This document shows positions 31,637-44,190 of a stretch of 64,000 bases of DNA, piece by piece. Made by a program: the position numbers and the translations under genes. This stretch comes from Castanea sativa (taxonomy: Eukaryota > Streptophyta > Magnoliopsida > Fagales > Fagaceae). A model generated the notes under the pieces. The model had not been told where the DNA came from. It was given only the letters and a program-made list of their open reading frames with translations, and searched no databases. Positions within the stretch are counted from its first letter, which is position 1. Every line of letters begins with the position of its first letter. Where the stretch lies: positions 1,116,001 to 1,180,000 of the forward strand of contig NC_134022.1 in assembly GCF_040712315.1 (NCBI RefSeq), read 5' to 3'.

Positions 31637-32823
31637 ATGGATCGATCTCAATCTCTCAATGCTCCACCATATTTTGATGGAAACAACTATGGTTTTTGGA
31701 AAGTTCGCATGAGGGCATTCTTGTGTTTAATTGATGAGATTGTTTAGGATGCTGTAGATGTTGGATGGACTAAGCCAGAAGCCGCTAAATCCATATGGGA
31801 TAAGGCGAAACTTGCGGCAGCCAATGCAAATAGCAAGGCATTGAATGCTATTTTTTGTAGTGTGTCTCCAGATGAGTTTCACAGGATATCTCACGTAACA
31901 ATTGCCAAGGAGGCATGGCAAATATTGGAAACTACCTATGAAGGAACAAAGAAAGTCAAGGACACTAAATTGCAAATGCTAAGCACTCGATTTGAAGAGC
32001 TGAAAATGAGTGACTACGAGTCATTCGACTCATTATATGGCAAGCTGAATGAGGTAATTAACGGCAACTTCAACTTGGGTGAAAAGACGGAGGATTCAAA
32101 GATAGTAAGGAAAATCCTTCGATCATTGCCAGAGAGCTTTCGTGCGAAGGTTACAGCTATTGAAGAGAGCAGGACCTTGATGATATCGAAGTTCAAGAAC
32201 TAGTTGGCTCACTTCAAACTTATGAGCTGTCTTTGCCATCACAAAAGAAGAGCAAATCCCTTGCTCTAAAGACAATCAATGAGAGGGTGGAAACTTATGA
32301 CTCATCGGATGAGGATGAGGTCGAGAAAGATGTGGCATATCCTGTAAAGAATTTTCGAAAGTTCTCGAAATTCAAGAAGAGTGGAAAATTTGCTGAGAAA
32401 GGAAAATTTCCAAGTTTCGAAAAAGATAAAAAGGAATTTAAGAGAAAATATGGGAAGGAGTCTCAATCCACTCAAGGAATCACATGCTTCGAATGCAATG
32501 GACATGGACATGTCAAGAAAGAATGTCCTAATTACTTGAGAGGGAGGGGCAAGGTATATGCCACCACTCTTAGTGACTCCAACTCTTCAGATTCAGATTC
32601 AGATGAAAGCTGTGATGGAGAGGGAAACTTCTCTGCATTCATGACCATTGCTCATGTGGAATCTTCAGATGATTTAAGTGTACTGGTGAAAGAGCTTGGT
32701 GAGTACACTGAATTGGAGTCGGTAGGGATAGCAAAAGAATCTGATGATGAGGAAGATGAAAGAGCAGCGGGACTGCAAGAGACCTACAACTCTCTCCTTG
32801 AGAAGACCGGTGAATATGCAAAA
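31637..32823 (+). pseudogene. Ty1/copia gag, broken
   Basis: The start MDRSQSLNAPPYFDG followed by NNYGFWKVRM is a typical copia gag N-terminus. A TAG interrupts at about 31,744. The UBN2-like core follows (AWQILETTYEG, then ILRSLPESF), with a frameshift near 32,165 into a second frame holding the zinc knuckle CFECNGHGHVKKEC (about 32,484) and an acidic Ser-rich tail. Homology stops at 32,823, where minus-strand gypsy RT sequence begins. Protease, integrase and RT of copia are absent. Virion-protein role in a retrotransposon; dead copy. Confidence 0.88.
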
Positions 32824-33126
32824 TCCCGCCATTGCGTCCACCAATTGATCTATCCGAGGTCGGGGAAAGGATTCTTTGGGCAAGCTTTATTTAGATCCAT
32901 AAAATCCACACACATTTGCCACTTCCTCATTTTCTTTTTTTACCACCACTGTGTTGGCCAGCCACTCAGGGTAGAATACCTCTTTTATGGCCTCAGCCTG
33001 CTTGAGCTTGAGCACTTCTGCTTTAACGGTGTTAGAGTGTTCCTTAGATGAGCACTGAGGCGACTGATTTCTGGGGATGATAGATGGATTAACGTTTAGG
33101 CAGTGGCAAATGAAATCTAGATCCAC
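32824..33126 (-). pseudogene. Gypsy reverse transcriptase N-terminal fragment
   Basis: The minus strand encodes SSKEHSNTVKAEVLKLKQ, then AGAIKEV-like residues, FYPEWLANTVVVKK and, after disruption, FPRPRIDQLVDAMAG. These match the RT finger region at 51,650-51,880. The palm with YVDD is missing because of the junction at 32,823/32,824. Confidence 0.8.
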
Positions 33127-33318
33127 CCCTGGGGCCTCGTAGGCATTCCATGCGAATACGTCAATATTTTTTTATAAGAAAATCTTCTAGCTCTTGCCTC
33201 TCCCGAGGAGGCAGCTGTGCCCCGACCTGAAAGAAATTCTCCTCATTGTCACCAATAAAGAGCCTTTCCAAGGGTTCACACTTCGCCCCTTCCCCCTCTA
33301 CCCCAGCACCTGTGATTG

Positions 33319-33558
33319 CTATAAGTCCTGCCCAGTAGGGCTCGAGTTCTCTGGCCTAGTTTGATGTCTAATTACGGCCACCATGCATTGCCTGGTCATA
33401 GATTGGCTTCCCACTAGCTCTTCAACCCGATCCCTAGACGGATACTTTACCTTCAGGTGCAACATGGAAGGCACGACCCCCATGGCGTGAAGCCAAAGCC
33501 TGGCCATAATAGTAGTGTAGGGGGAGTAGGTATCTACCACGATGAAGTTTACCTCCAC
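33319..33558 (-). pseudogene. Gypsy protease C-terminal fragment
   Basis: The minus-strand product contains VNFIVVDTYSPYTTIMARLWL, close to VDFIVVDAYSPYTAILARPWL encoded at about 51,143-51,204. Active-site aspartate sequence would lie further right (about 33,700-33,760), where the frame is damaged. Confidence 0.75.
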
Positions 33559-33577
33559 GACCTAGGTGCCTGTCTGA

Positions 33578-35626
33578 ACGGGCAGTCAGATCTAACCCGT
33601 TGGAAAGACAACTTGCCCGTGAAACCCTATTAGAGGGGAGTCATAGCAAGTCAGGTCCTTGGACCTCAGCTAGTCCCTTAAATAGGTCAGGGTACACGAT
33701 CTCTGTGCCACTACCCTAATTTATCAACACCCTCTTCACATCATACCCACCTATACGAAGAGTGACCACCAGGGAAACATTGTGTGGCTGCAATGTTCCA
33801 GCCTTATCCTCATCTGAGAAGCTCAAAGTCGGGCGGCCTTCCACGCTACTCCTCTTCGGATCGGGGGATAAGCCCTCGGCAGACAGTCAAGCCACAGATA
33901 TTACTCTAGACGCCTGAGAACCAGTCCTTCTCGGGGTGGTGAAGATGACACTAATTGTACCTAAAGGTGGTCCCATAGGAGCATCTCTCCGAGCCCCTAA
34001 CCCCACTTGACCACCCTGTCCATTAGGTTGGTCTAAGAATTGCTTTAACTTTCCGATCTTAACCAGTTGCTCCGAGTGACTCCACAATGTCTTACAGTCT
34101 TCAGTGGTGTGCCCTCACTCGTGGTGGTATTGGCAGTGAAGACTTTGGTTGTGCCTTGAGGGATCTCCTCCCATCTTATTTGACCATTGAAAGTACGGTT
34201 CGTTCTTAATTTTCTCCAAGATTTGGTGCACTAGCTCTCAAAACACAGTACTGACTACCTAAGGGGTAGCAGACCCAGAATGCCCCGCGAATCTCTTTGA
34301 GGTCGGTTGTTATTATACCTATCACTTGTAATCCCTTCTATCCTATGTGACCACCTTGGCTTTCCCTTTTCCCTGTTATTGGTCCTTCACGACCCGCTTA
34401 TATTCATCAATACGGTCCATGAGTTGACACATACTTCTAACCGGTTTCCTGGGCAAAGACTTTCTCAGATCATGCTCGGCGGGCAGGCCGACCTTGAAAA
34501 TCCTTATAGCCACGTCATTGAAGTCCTCATCTATCTCGTTGAACATCTCCTAGTACCTATCGGAGTACGTTTTCAGGGTCTCTCCCTCTTGCATAGTCAC
34601 GGGCAGTCGGATCTAGCCCTTTAGAAAGACAACCTTCCCGTGAAACCCTATTAGAGGGGAGTTATAGCAAGTCAGGTCCTCGAACCTCAGCTATAGTCCC
34701 TTAAATAGGTTAGGGTACATGATCTCTGTGCTGCTGCCCTAATCTAGCAACACCCTTTTCACATTATACCCACCTATCCGGAGAGTGACCACTAGGGCAA
34801 CATTGTGTGGCTGCAATGTTTCGGCCTTATCCTCGTCCAAGAAGCTCAAAGTCGGGCGGCCTTCCACTCTACTCCTCTTCGGATCAGGGGATGAGCCCTC
34901 AGCAGATAGATGAGCTATAAATATAACTCTAGATGACTAAGAACCAGTCCTTCTCGGGGTGGCGAGGATGACGCTAATTGTACCTAAAGGTGGTCCCGTA
35001 GGAGCATCTCTCTGATCCCCTGACCCCGCCTGACCACCCTGTCCATTGGGTTGGTATAGGAATTGCTTTAACTTTTCGATCTTAACTAGCTGCTCCGAGT
35101 GACTCCATAACGTCTTACAGTCTTCAGTGGTGTGCCCCCACTCCTGGTGGTATTGACAGTAAAGACTTTGGTTGCACCTCGAGGGGTCCCCTCCCATCTT
35201 TTGGCCATTGAAAGTACGACTCATTCTTAATTTTCTCCAAGATTTGGTGCACTAGCTCTCGGAACACAGTTCTGACTACCTGAGGGGTAGTAGACCTAGA
35301 ATGCCCCGTGAATCTCTTCGAGGTCGGCTGTTATTGTACCTATCACCTATAATCCCTTCTATCTTGTGTGACCACCTTGTCTTTCCCCTTTCCCTGTTGT
35401 TGGTCCTTCTCGATCCACTTATATTCATCAATATGGTCCATGAGTTGACACACACTCCTAACCGGTTTCCTGGTCAAAGACTTTCTCAGATCATGCTTAA
35501 CGGGCAGGCCGACCTTGAAAATCCTTATAGCCACGTCATTGAAGTCCTTGTCTATCTCGTTGAACATCTCCTAGTACCTGTCGGAGTACGTTTTTAGGGT
35601 CTCTCCCTCTCGCATGGTTATGGACA
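33578..35626. repeat. Internal tandem duplication of about 1,024 bp
   Basis: Segment 33,578-34,602 repeats at 34,603-35,626, with gag and protease-linker content in both and roughly 10% difference by eye (for example CGGGCAGTCAGATCTAACCC versus CGGGCAGTCGGATCTAGCCC). The junction near 34,600 joins gag-side sequence back to the protease side. Confidence 0.85.
34937..35567 (-). pseudogene. Gypsy gag C-terminal part with CX2H-type knuckle
   Basis: The minus strand encodes MFNEIDKDFNDVAIRIFKVGL, interrupted, then CQYHQEWGHTTEDCKTLW, the zinc-knuckle-like motif typical of Tat-lineage gag. It corresponds to 50,140-50,620 in the intact-layout element. Stops and frameshifts are present. Confidence 0.75.
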
Positions 35627-35978
35627 GCAAGGAGTCCAAAGGCCGAGGAACTCTACTGTATGTCATGAAACGAGCCCCAAAGGCTTTAATGAGCTCCTTG
35701 AAGGAACTGATGGAACCTTCTTCGAGACCATGGAACCATCTTATCGCCATGGGCCCCAAACTGGATGGGAACACCTTGCACATTAGGGCCTCATTCTTCA
35801 AGTGAACAACCATTTTTTGGTTGAAGTGGCTAACGTGCTCCACCGGGTCCTTCTTGCCATTATACATGGTGAATGTGGGCTGGGTAAACCGCCAAGGAAG
35901 TCTCCTTACCTCTATCCTACAAGTAAAAGGTGACTTAGAAATCTGATTCAATGCCCTGCTCATGGCATCGTTGCCCAA
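35571..35978 (-). pseudogene. Gypsy gag core
   Basis: The 135-codon minus-strand frame begins MGNDAMSRALNQISKSPF and includes FTQPTFTMYNGKKDPVEH, HFNQKM, VFPSSLGPMAIRWF and REGETLKTYSDRY, the Retrotrans_gag core. Its CAG (Gln) codon in FTQPTF corresponds to a TAG stop at 49,830 in the larger element, showing the ancestral state. Confidence 0.85.
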
Positions 35979-36403
35979 GCTTGTGTGAAACAGGTTCTAC
36001 CCTTTCTGCCTATTGTAGAGCCTCTCGTATTACAAAAAAGACTCACTGGGAGGAGTCCTCGACTTAGGCCAATAGCTATCGTCACTATCATTGCCAGAAG
36101 AATGATCAAGACTCGAAGGAGTTCCTCTACACTGCTTGCGGTGTAGTCTTCTTAGCAAATGGTCTATCTCTTACTGCAGGCTCCTAGTGTTTTCTTCTCG
36201 AGAGATGCGACTTCCACCTCGAGACTGACTCTTACTAGTTTGAGTAGTGTGTATACTGACTTCACGATCTCTCCTGCGCTCAAGGTTGAGGAAGTGGTCG
36301 TGACATGGGGAACCCACAGACTCTTCCCGGTTAGGCCCTGAACCTACCATGGTTGAATGTTGATCCCACCAAAGCTCAAGCTATCCTCACAAACGGCGCC
36401 AAT

Positions 36404-37098
36404 TGTAGGGGCAGGTTTTGGTTCTCAAGCCCAAAGAATGAATGGATTAAGGCCTAAAGAGCCCAATATAATGAATTTGTAGAGAGTGGGCTTAAAAGTT
36501 AGGCTTCAGCAGATCCAAGAACACACACAGTGAATAAAAGATAACAAGAAAATAAGGAGGACAAGCTTCTAAACACAAGAAATCCTCCTCGGCAACATCC
36601 AATGAGAATGATCCTACGCTATATTTCTTTTAAACTCATATTTTATTATAGTCCTGGCTATTACAATGTTTCCTTCTTCGATCCTCATTTTTTTTCGACC
36701 TCGGAAGGTCCCTTACATTATATAGCTCCCCCTAGATGATCTTGGCCCTCTATTTGTTGATCATCCAGGCCACTACTTGAGTGCTTATCCCATCAGACAC
36801 ATTTCTCAGCCTCTTCTGAGTCACAACAATCAAGATAACACTGTTCAGAGGTCTCCTCCACATAAATGCGGCCAAGAAGTTTGGTAGGTGGTATTAAATG
36901 CGGTGGCAGCCTCCATCCCTTCGGTCAGGGCTGGCACCTTCCCCGAAATTCCTCTCCCTTAGTGTGACCTCCTCTGATATCGTGCCATTAAAGTGGCCTT
37001 ACCGTCTGAAGGCGTGATCTCCTCGAAGCTATAGTGGCCTTCTCGGTCTATGCTATAACACGTGGCATGATCTCCTCAACGGATTTCTGTACCCCACA
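36404..37098 (-). repeat. Ty3/gypsy LTR (5' LTR of reverse element), copy B
   Basis: 695 bp, TGTAGGGGC...ACCCCACA. The minus-strand primer site TTGGCGCCGTTTGTGAGG abuts its left edge. Same structure as 757-1,451 and few differences. Confidence 0.85.
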
Positions 37099-40000
37099 AT
37101 TGTGAAGCACTTTTTTTTTTATTTTTTATGATTCATTTATTCTAGACTTTTTGGTTTTTGTACTTAATAACTTACTTGAATGAATATTTATGATGTGGTC
37201 TCACATTTACTTCTAAAATTAAAAAATAAAACTCTTTAAAAATAAATAATTTATGACACATAGTGTAAAATTGGAACTCTAATTTAGAATTCTAATTTGA
37301 ATTTCTCTCAACTTCACCTATTATTATTATTATTATTATTAGATTTTTTTTTTGTCCCTAAACTTTTAAAAAAACTATCCTTAAATTTTGTAAATAGCTT
37401 TTTTTTAAAAATATTTTATAGACAAAAGTAGGGATGAAAAAAGAACGTCTTTCAATAATTTAGGGACCAAAAAAATTTTTTTTGTAAAGTTTAAAGACGA
37501 AAGAAACATTTTCAATAGTTTAGGGAAGAAAAATGAATTTTTCACTAATTGTAGGACGGGAAAAAATTTTAATTTAAGGAAAAAAACAAACTTTTGAAAA
37601 AATTTAAGGAATTGTTGATGCCCATTTTGGCAAAAGGGCCTAATACCAAGAAGAAGCCCAACAATATGAAAAGGGTGAAGGAAGAAGAGCTAGCAAAATA
37701 AGAAAAGACCATTAAGCCCGAATGACAAGAATTATGGTCCACAAGCCTATAAAGTAGTAAAAAGACCTCAAAATAAAGCAAATGGGCCCAGGGGGGGGCC
37801 GAGAGAAGGAAGTAGCAAGCCCATGAGAATTATAAGAAGTGGAAAGTAAGTAAAGATGGGCCGAAGGAGCCCCAAAGAAAGGAATTGGAAAAAGGGGGTT
37901 GGTGCAAAAGGTCCACAAACCCCAAAAGGAAGAGGATATGGTAATTGGGCTGGGGAAGCCCAAAAGATTTAGCAAAAGCCCATGGTAATGTAAGAATGGA
38001 ATGGGCTAAGGATACCCAAATGAATGAACTGGGCCAAGGATTCCTAGAGAAACAAAATGGGCCAAAGAAGCCCGAGATGGTATGAGAACTAACCCAGTAG
38101 AAATACTGGGCAGTATACGGCAGGCCCAACAAGCACCGTTAAACAATACATGGCAGAAATAACACAGTGGCATGACATAAGTATCAGTCGACCCATAAAC
38201 CAGAAGTAAGAGAAGATAGGGGCTAAATTGAAGAAGGAAGGGCCCATACCCAAGCAAAACCCAATCCAGGGAAGAAACGAGATACAAAGAATGAAAACCC
38301 AGTGACCCATCTGCGCCACGAATGGTTAAAAATGAGCAACAGAACGCGCAACAAGAACCAGAAAAATCCGAGGGCAATGGCAAACGCATGAACAGCAGAA
38401 AAACCATGAACTCACACGGGAGTGGACCGCACACAAAGCTCAGGCACCACCCACTTGTACCCAGTCAATACAGGTGCGGTTTGCCATGAGTCAGAGGTAA
38501 GAGAGAGTATGGTCTGGTGATGGGGATAAGGGGGACGTTTATTCTGGGATTCTCGCTCAAGCTCTTTTGGGGGAAATGTCCTGCTAGGATGAAATATGTA
38601 ACACCCCATGATTTTAATACCAATTTAATTATTATACGTAAATTAAAAAGGAGGTCTACAATTAAATAAATTTAATTGAATTGGGCTTAAGATATTAAAA
38701 ATAAGATAAATACTATGGAATATGGAGCCCAAGTGAGGTGGCATAAGTAAATATATGGGCCTTGATAAGCTTTTAAAAACCCTAGCCTTTTATCTCTTAA
38801 GATACACGTGTATATATAAGGTTTTCTTTTGTTTTAGCCACAACACACGGTTGAACAACTTTTTTTTTTTTTTTGCTTTGCGGCTGAATGTGAGACTGCA
38901 GCAGGTATGGTTTCCTTTAGCTCTAAATTTAGGGAGTTGAATATTCAATGGCTTGACTTGTCCCACGTTTGTAGGAAAGAGCTATGCTTGAAATTACTTT
39001 AGTAGCTAATAGGATAATAGGCATCACTTTATGAAACCTAACTTATCAACAGTGGCGGCTCCAGGAATTTTGTTTAGGGTGTTCCTTAGGAAGCATAAAT
39101 TACACAATCTTTTTTTTTTTTTAGCCTTTATGTAATTAGGTTTGACTTAATGTTTTTAATTCCATTCCATTTCGGTTGTAACGGCTGAAAAATACAGTGT
39201 TGGTAAACAAACGGGAACAGTAACCTACCCTATTCCACTTCGGAAAAAAATTTTGGGTCATTCCGGTCTATTTTGGGATGTTTTGGTAAATACCGGCCGA
39301 AATTCAACATTCTGCCGGCATGAAGTTTGTGCTTAAAAAAAAAAAATTGTTCTTAAAACCAAAACAAATTTGCATTCTGTAAACCAAAAAACCTCAAAAG
39401 GAAAAAAAAAATGAGAAGAAAATAAATGAACAAAGGTACCTGTACAGTTAAAAAAAATTGTATTGAGAAATTTGAGACTCAAAACTTGAGAAGAGGCACT
39501 GGAACTGGTAGAAGACACAGAAGTTACGTACAATGAGGAAGGAAAAACGTAGATGTAAAATTGTAAATGAAGATGTGATAAGATTTAAAAGTATGAAGTG
39601 TAAAAATCGAGGAGACCGAAGACACGTGTGGTTAAGAATAAACAAGAAAAAATAATTAAAAATGAGAAGGAAGTAACATATGTCTGGTGAGGAAAAATCA
39701 TACTATAATAAAAAATAATCAAAACGTTGAAAATTGTGTTGTATTGGGCAGTGTGCTTAGTCGAAGTAATCAAGCAACTGCCCAACTTGTAGTAGTTTTA
39801 TTAAATATATATATATATATATATTTTCAGATTTTAGTTCAATTTTTTTTTTGATTTTTTCCTTTTTGCTTGAAAGACCCCAATATATTGTTAAATTGCT
39901 CAAATTATAGACTAAAATTTAATTTTATTGGCATAAAAAAATTCAAGATGGTCCCAAAATTTTTTTTAAAGGCCACTGCCTATCAATATATTAAAAGAAA

Positions 40001-40317
40001 AAGGATTTCTAGGCATATGTTTGACTTGTCAATCTCCACCTATCCTTATATTAATGGAGAAGATGACTTATAATTGTTATTATATTGGAGTAAGAATGAT
40101 GCATATAGCCTTTTTTTTTTCCCTAGGTTGAGATGCCTTCTTAAAACAAGAAATTTTCAACAAAGAAAATATCTAGATATTTCTTATACCCTTTCCAATG
40201 ACATCAAAATAATGCTTCCATTGTCTTTCTATATTAGCAAAGAAAACATCCACTAACTAGGAATGAATTTGGGCAGTAGAGAGGGAAAAGAAATTTGAGC
40301 AAAAAGAGCCAAGAGAG
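37099..40317. other. Copy B of spacer, LTR-like block and promoter-like block
   Basis: Nearly identical to 1,452-4,652. The LTR-like block is about 37,617-38,602, the promoter-like cluster about 38,681-38,833 (TGGGCY, telo-box, G-box, TATATATAA all conserved) and the hAT-like end about 39,051. Differences are mostly homopolymer lengths and scattered substitutions. The P450 5' flank occupies 39,900-40,317. Confidence 0.7.
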
Positions 40318-41986
40318 ATGGATTATTTCATGAGCTTTATACTATGTCTTTGCCTCACCTGGACCATAATTCAAGCTTTTTATTCAATTGCAAGAAGTAA
40401 AGTGACTTCCAAAAAGCTTCCACTAGGACCTAAAGCTTTTCCAATCATCGGAAACCTTTTAGAACTTGTTGGTCACAAACCCAAAAAGTCCATGGCTAAA
40501 CTTGCCAATACACATGGCCCCTTAATGACTCTAAAGCTAGGCCAGAAAACCACAATAGTCATTTCTTCAGCAGACTTGGCGAAAGAAGTTCTCCAACAAC
40601 ATGACCAATTCTTCTGCAACCGTACCATTCCAGAGTCAGTCGTAGCTGGCAATGAGCACGAGTTCAGCTTGCCTTGGCTACCGGTTTCAACCCAATGGAG
40701 AAACCTTCGAAGGATTTGCAAGTCCCATTTATTTGCTAATCAGATACTTGATGCAAACCAAAACCTCCGGCGAAAGAAAGTGCAAGCGCTCCTTGCCGAT
40801 ATCCATAATAGCAGTCTAAATGGAGATGCAGTTGATATTGGCAAAGCAGCTTTTAAAACCTCCCTTAATTTGTTATCTAATACCATCTTCTCAGTAGACT
40901 TGGCTGACCCCAATTCTGCCACGGGGAGAGAGTTAAGCAAACTCGTCCATAGTATCCTTGAAGTGGGTTCACGTCCAAACTTGGCCGACTATTTTCCTGT
41001 GCTTAAGAAGGTTGATCCTCAAGGCATACGGCGCCAGATGACAATTTACTTTGGGAAGATGATAGACCTCTTTAGCAGCATTATTAGCCAACGGTTGCTG
41101 CAAAGAAAAACGCTTGGTTCTATCAGAAACAATGACATGTTAGATACCCTTCTTCATATCAGTGAAGAAAGCACAGGGGAGATTGACAAAACTCAAATCG
41201 CACATTTGTTTGTGGTAACAATTTCTTTATATTCTTCTTCAATAACTACAAATTTATTCATATATTTATGCACTTTGTTTTTGGGTAATAATCTATTTAC
41301 GTACATTTTATTATTGTGGCTTGCGGTTTAGTGAATGGATCCGATGATCTATAATCGCATACTTTTTATGGATCGAATAGGACCTGTTTCTTGCGGGCAA
41401 TGATACAACTTCGGCCACATTGGAATGGGCAATGGCGGAGCTACTCTACAACCCTGAGGTTTTGTCAAAAGCAAAAGCAGAGCTCAAGCAAATCATTGGC
41501 AAAGGAAATGCAATGGTGGAATTTGACATTGATCATTTACCGTACTTACAAGCAATAGTTAAAGAAACCTTTCGGTTACACCCCCCGGTTCCGCTGTTGC
41601 TTCCCCGTAAAGCTGAAGCAGATGTAGAAATTCACGGCTTCTCAGTCCCAAAGGGTGCACAAGTGCTTGTAAATATCTGGGCTATTGGCAGGAATGCCAG
41701 TATATGGGAAATCCCAAACTCATTTGAGCCAGGGAGGTTCATGGGATCAGAAATTGATGTCAAGGGAAGGAATTTTGAGCTTATTCCATTTGGTGCAGGA
41801 AGGAGAATGTGTCCTGGATTAACATTGGCGTTAAGAATGTTACACTTGATGTTGGGTTCGCTTATACACACCTTTGATTGGAAAGTTGAAGGTGGTTTTA
41901 AGCCCAAAGATATCTACTTTGAAGAGAAGTTTGGTTTAACCTTACAGAAGGCAAAACCCCTACGAGCTATTCCTATCATGGTGTAA
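40318..41986 (+). CDS. CYP76-type cytochrome P450, intact
   Basis: Exon 1 is 40,318-41,214 and exon 2 is 41,381-41,986, with a 166-bp GT-AG phase-0 intron, giving 500 residues, normal for CYP76. Layout: N-terminal membrane anchor (1-25, ER), hinge LPLGP (34-38), C-helix WRNLRR (127-132), I-helix AGNDTT (304-309), ExxR E361/R364, FEPGRF (414-419) and heme loop FGAGRRMCPG (436-445, Cys443). CYP76 enzymes are microsomal NADPH-P450-reductase-dependent monooxygenases, many hydroxylating monoterpenols such as geraniol; the substrate here is unknown. Odd points: the hinge has Leu where copy A has the usual Pro, and the PERF motif reads PGRF in both copies. Start chosen as the first ATG (AGAGATGGATT), preceding the anchor. 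Confidence 0.93.
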
Positions 41987-42074
41987 CAGTTTTATGTACT
42001 CTCCCTCCCCTCCTTCCATCCAAACCAGCCTCCTCTAATTAGTAATTATTATTGTCCGTCCTTCTAAGGGCTTA

Positions 42075-42318
42075 AAATTCAACGTTATTATCATATAAGA
42101 AAGCAATGTCTTATCAATAAAAGTGTAATAATTATCAGTTATCCCACCTAACTTCTCTTGCACACACCAACCTCCTTTAAATAGCAATTATTAAAATTCA
42201 ACGTTATTGTCATTGTCTTATTCAGCAAAAAAATAAAATCAACGTTATTGTCATATAAGAGAGCAATATCTATTCAATAGAATTGTAATAATTATCATAC
42301 CTAACTTCTTGCACATTT
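42075..42318 (+). repeat. Duplicated P450 3' flank with poly(A) signal
   Basis: The same two-copy roughly 85-bp repeat as at 6,338-6,583. AATAAA at 42,116-42,121, about 130 nt after the stop codon, is a plausible poly(A) signal for the intact P450. Confidence 0.65.
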
Positions 42319-42346
42319 TTTGTACATACTAACATTTTCATTTTAT

Positions 42347-42515
42347 CATTGCACGTCTTTAGTGCGATGGTCATTTCATAAGTATAAGAGCTTGTAGGGT
42401 GTGGGGGATAAGGGTCAAGGGTCAAGGTTCAAGTCTCCAGAAAGGAGCTTTATACACATATATACTTAGATTATACTAGAGTAGAATTTCTATCTTATAT
42501 AAAAATAAAAAATAA
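42347..42515 (+). mobile_element. SINE-like repeat 1, copy B
   Basis: Copy of 6,611-6,775, with a small local duplication (GGTCAAGGGTCAAGG) just before the B-box-like GGTTCAAGTC. Copy B's second member is at about 44,034-44,190. Confidence 0.5.
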
Positions 42516-42837
42516 AACAAAAACATTTTCACGTTTCAGTGTAAAATAAATATCACATTTTTAGATTTTTAAACCTTGGCATAAACGCACACAATTCTAA
42601 AGATTGTTGGTATAAATTTGAAAAATAAAAATTTATTAAATAATTCAGGAGTATACTCCAACCCCATCTGAGAGAGAGGAAATATACTTCCAGATTATCT
42701 AATAAAAATCCATTAAAAAGGATTCTTGAACAATATTTTGTTATTTACCTTTAAATAAAAAAGGATTTGATTGTTTTAGAATCTTCTACGTAGTTAGCCA
42801 CCGATCAAAGTTCAAAACAAACAAATGTACCACCGCA

Positions 42838-44032
42838 CAAGGCCGGCTTAATAGGTGATGCAATTGATGCAATCGCCTAAGGCTCCCAAATAAAAAAAAA
42901 AAGGCCCCCACTTGTAAAAACAAATTATATATATAATATATTTATCTATATATTTTAATTAAAAAAATTTTAATCACTTTTATTGGTCAATAAAATGTAT
43001 TAAAAACGTCCCATTGTATCCTAAAATGCAGAAGATTAAAAAGGAAAAAAACAAAAATAGTCAAACTTCAGCTAACAAAATTAAATTTTAGGAGACAAAT
43101 TTATTAACTCATTCTTGAAATATGCTAAAATCAAAATTAATACCAGACAAATTCATTAATAATACAACGTAATTATCTTGAAATATGCTAAAATAGAGAT
43201 TATAAATTTCAAAAACAAAAGAAAAATCTCTCATCTCTCTATCTCTATGCCTCTCCATCTATATTCCTACCTTTCTTTTCTTCATGTTCATCTTGATTCT
43301 TGATTTTTTTTCCATAAACTCAGCCTAGCTTGGAATTTTTCTTTGTTGATTCCCTTCAATTCACAGAAAATTCAAAACTGAAAAGGAGGTAATTTTCTTC
43401 CCCTTTTCTATGGGTCTGTTTGGATACCGCTTATTACTGAAAACTGAAAACACTGTAGCAAAATAATTTTTAAAATTGTGAATAGTGCCGTGGGATCCAT
43501 TTTTTAAGTTAGATTTGTTGTTTTCCATACTTGTAGGTCCCATGAACAAGACCCATGGACCCACTAAAAAAAATGCAAGCGCACTTTAATGCGCAAAACA
43601 CACTTCCCAAATTCCCACTATCTTTCCGAAAATGAAGATGGTGAGTCTACAGTCTGCTATTTATTTAACTTAAATTATATATTTTATTAGTTTATTTTAC
43701 TGCATAATTGATTGATGGGACACATTTTTAGTCAATGGACAGGCTGAGAAAATATTGATACAAAATTCTGCTATGATAGGACCCTTTTCTGCCCCTCTCT
43801 TAATTGGACCCTTGCTATGATACAAACATTCTATTTTTGTTAATGCATGGACCCTTTTCTGCTTTTACACTTAGCCATAGGAGTATAGGCTAGACATCTC
43901 ACATTTGCACTGCACAGGTGCATAGCCATATATCTCACATCTCAATATATATTATTTGATTAATATTTAAATATAAAAAGGTTCCACTTAAAATTTTCGC
44001 CTAAGACTCTCAAAGTTGTTGAGCCGGCCCTG
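42838..44032 (+). mobile_element. Non-autonomous hAT element, copy B
   Basis: Identical architecture to 7,095-8,289: CAAGGCCGGCTTAA left end, CAGGGCCGGCTCAA inverted right end, CCACCGCA duplications at 42,830-42,837 and 44,033-44,040, length again 1,195 bp. It was present before the segmental duplication. Confidence 0.87.
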
Positions 44033-44190
44033 CCACCGCACATCCTTAATGCGATGGTCACTCCACAATTATAAGTGTTTGTGGGGTGTGGGGGGTAAGG
44101 ATCGGGGTTCAAGTCTTTAGAAATAAGTTTTACACACATATATACTTAAATTATACTAGAGTAGAATTTATATCTTTGTATTAAAAAGAA

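Larger units (their letters stand above)
32824..36403 (-). mobile_element. Truncated reverse gypsy element
   Basis: Reading leftward from the LTR at 36,404: primer site, gag, zinc-knuckle region, a 1-kb internal duplication, protease, then the N-terminal part of reverse transcriptase, which stops abruptly at 32,824. The fragments resemble the Tat-like element at 48,556 (FNQ.M.VH, VFPSSLGP, RVPRPLDSLL). Confidence 0.85.
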
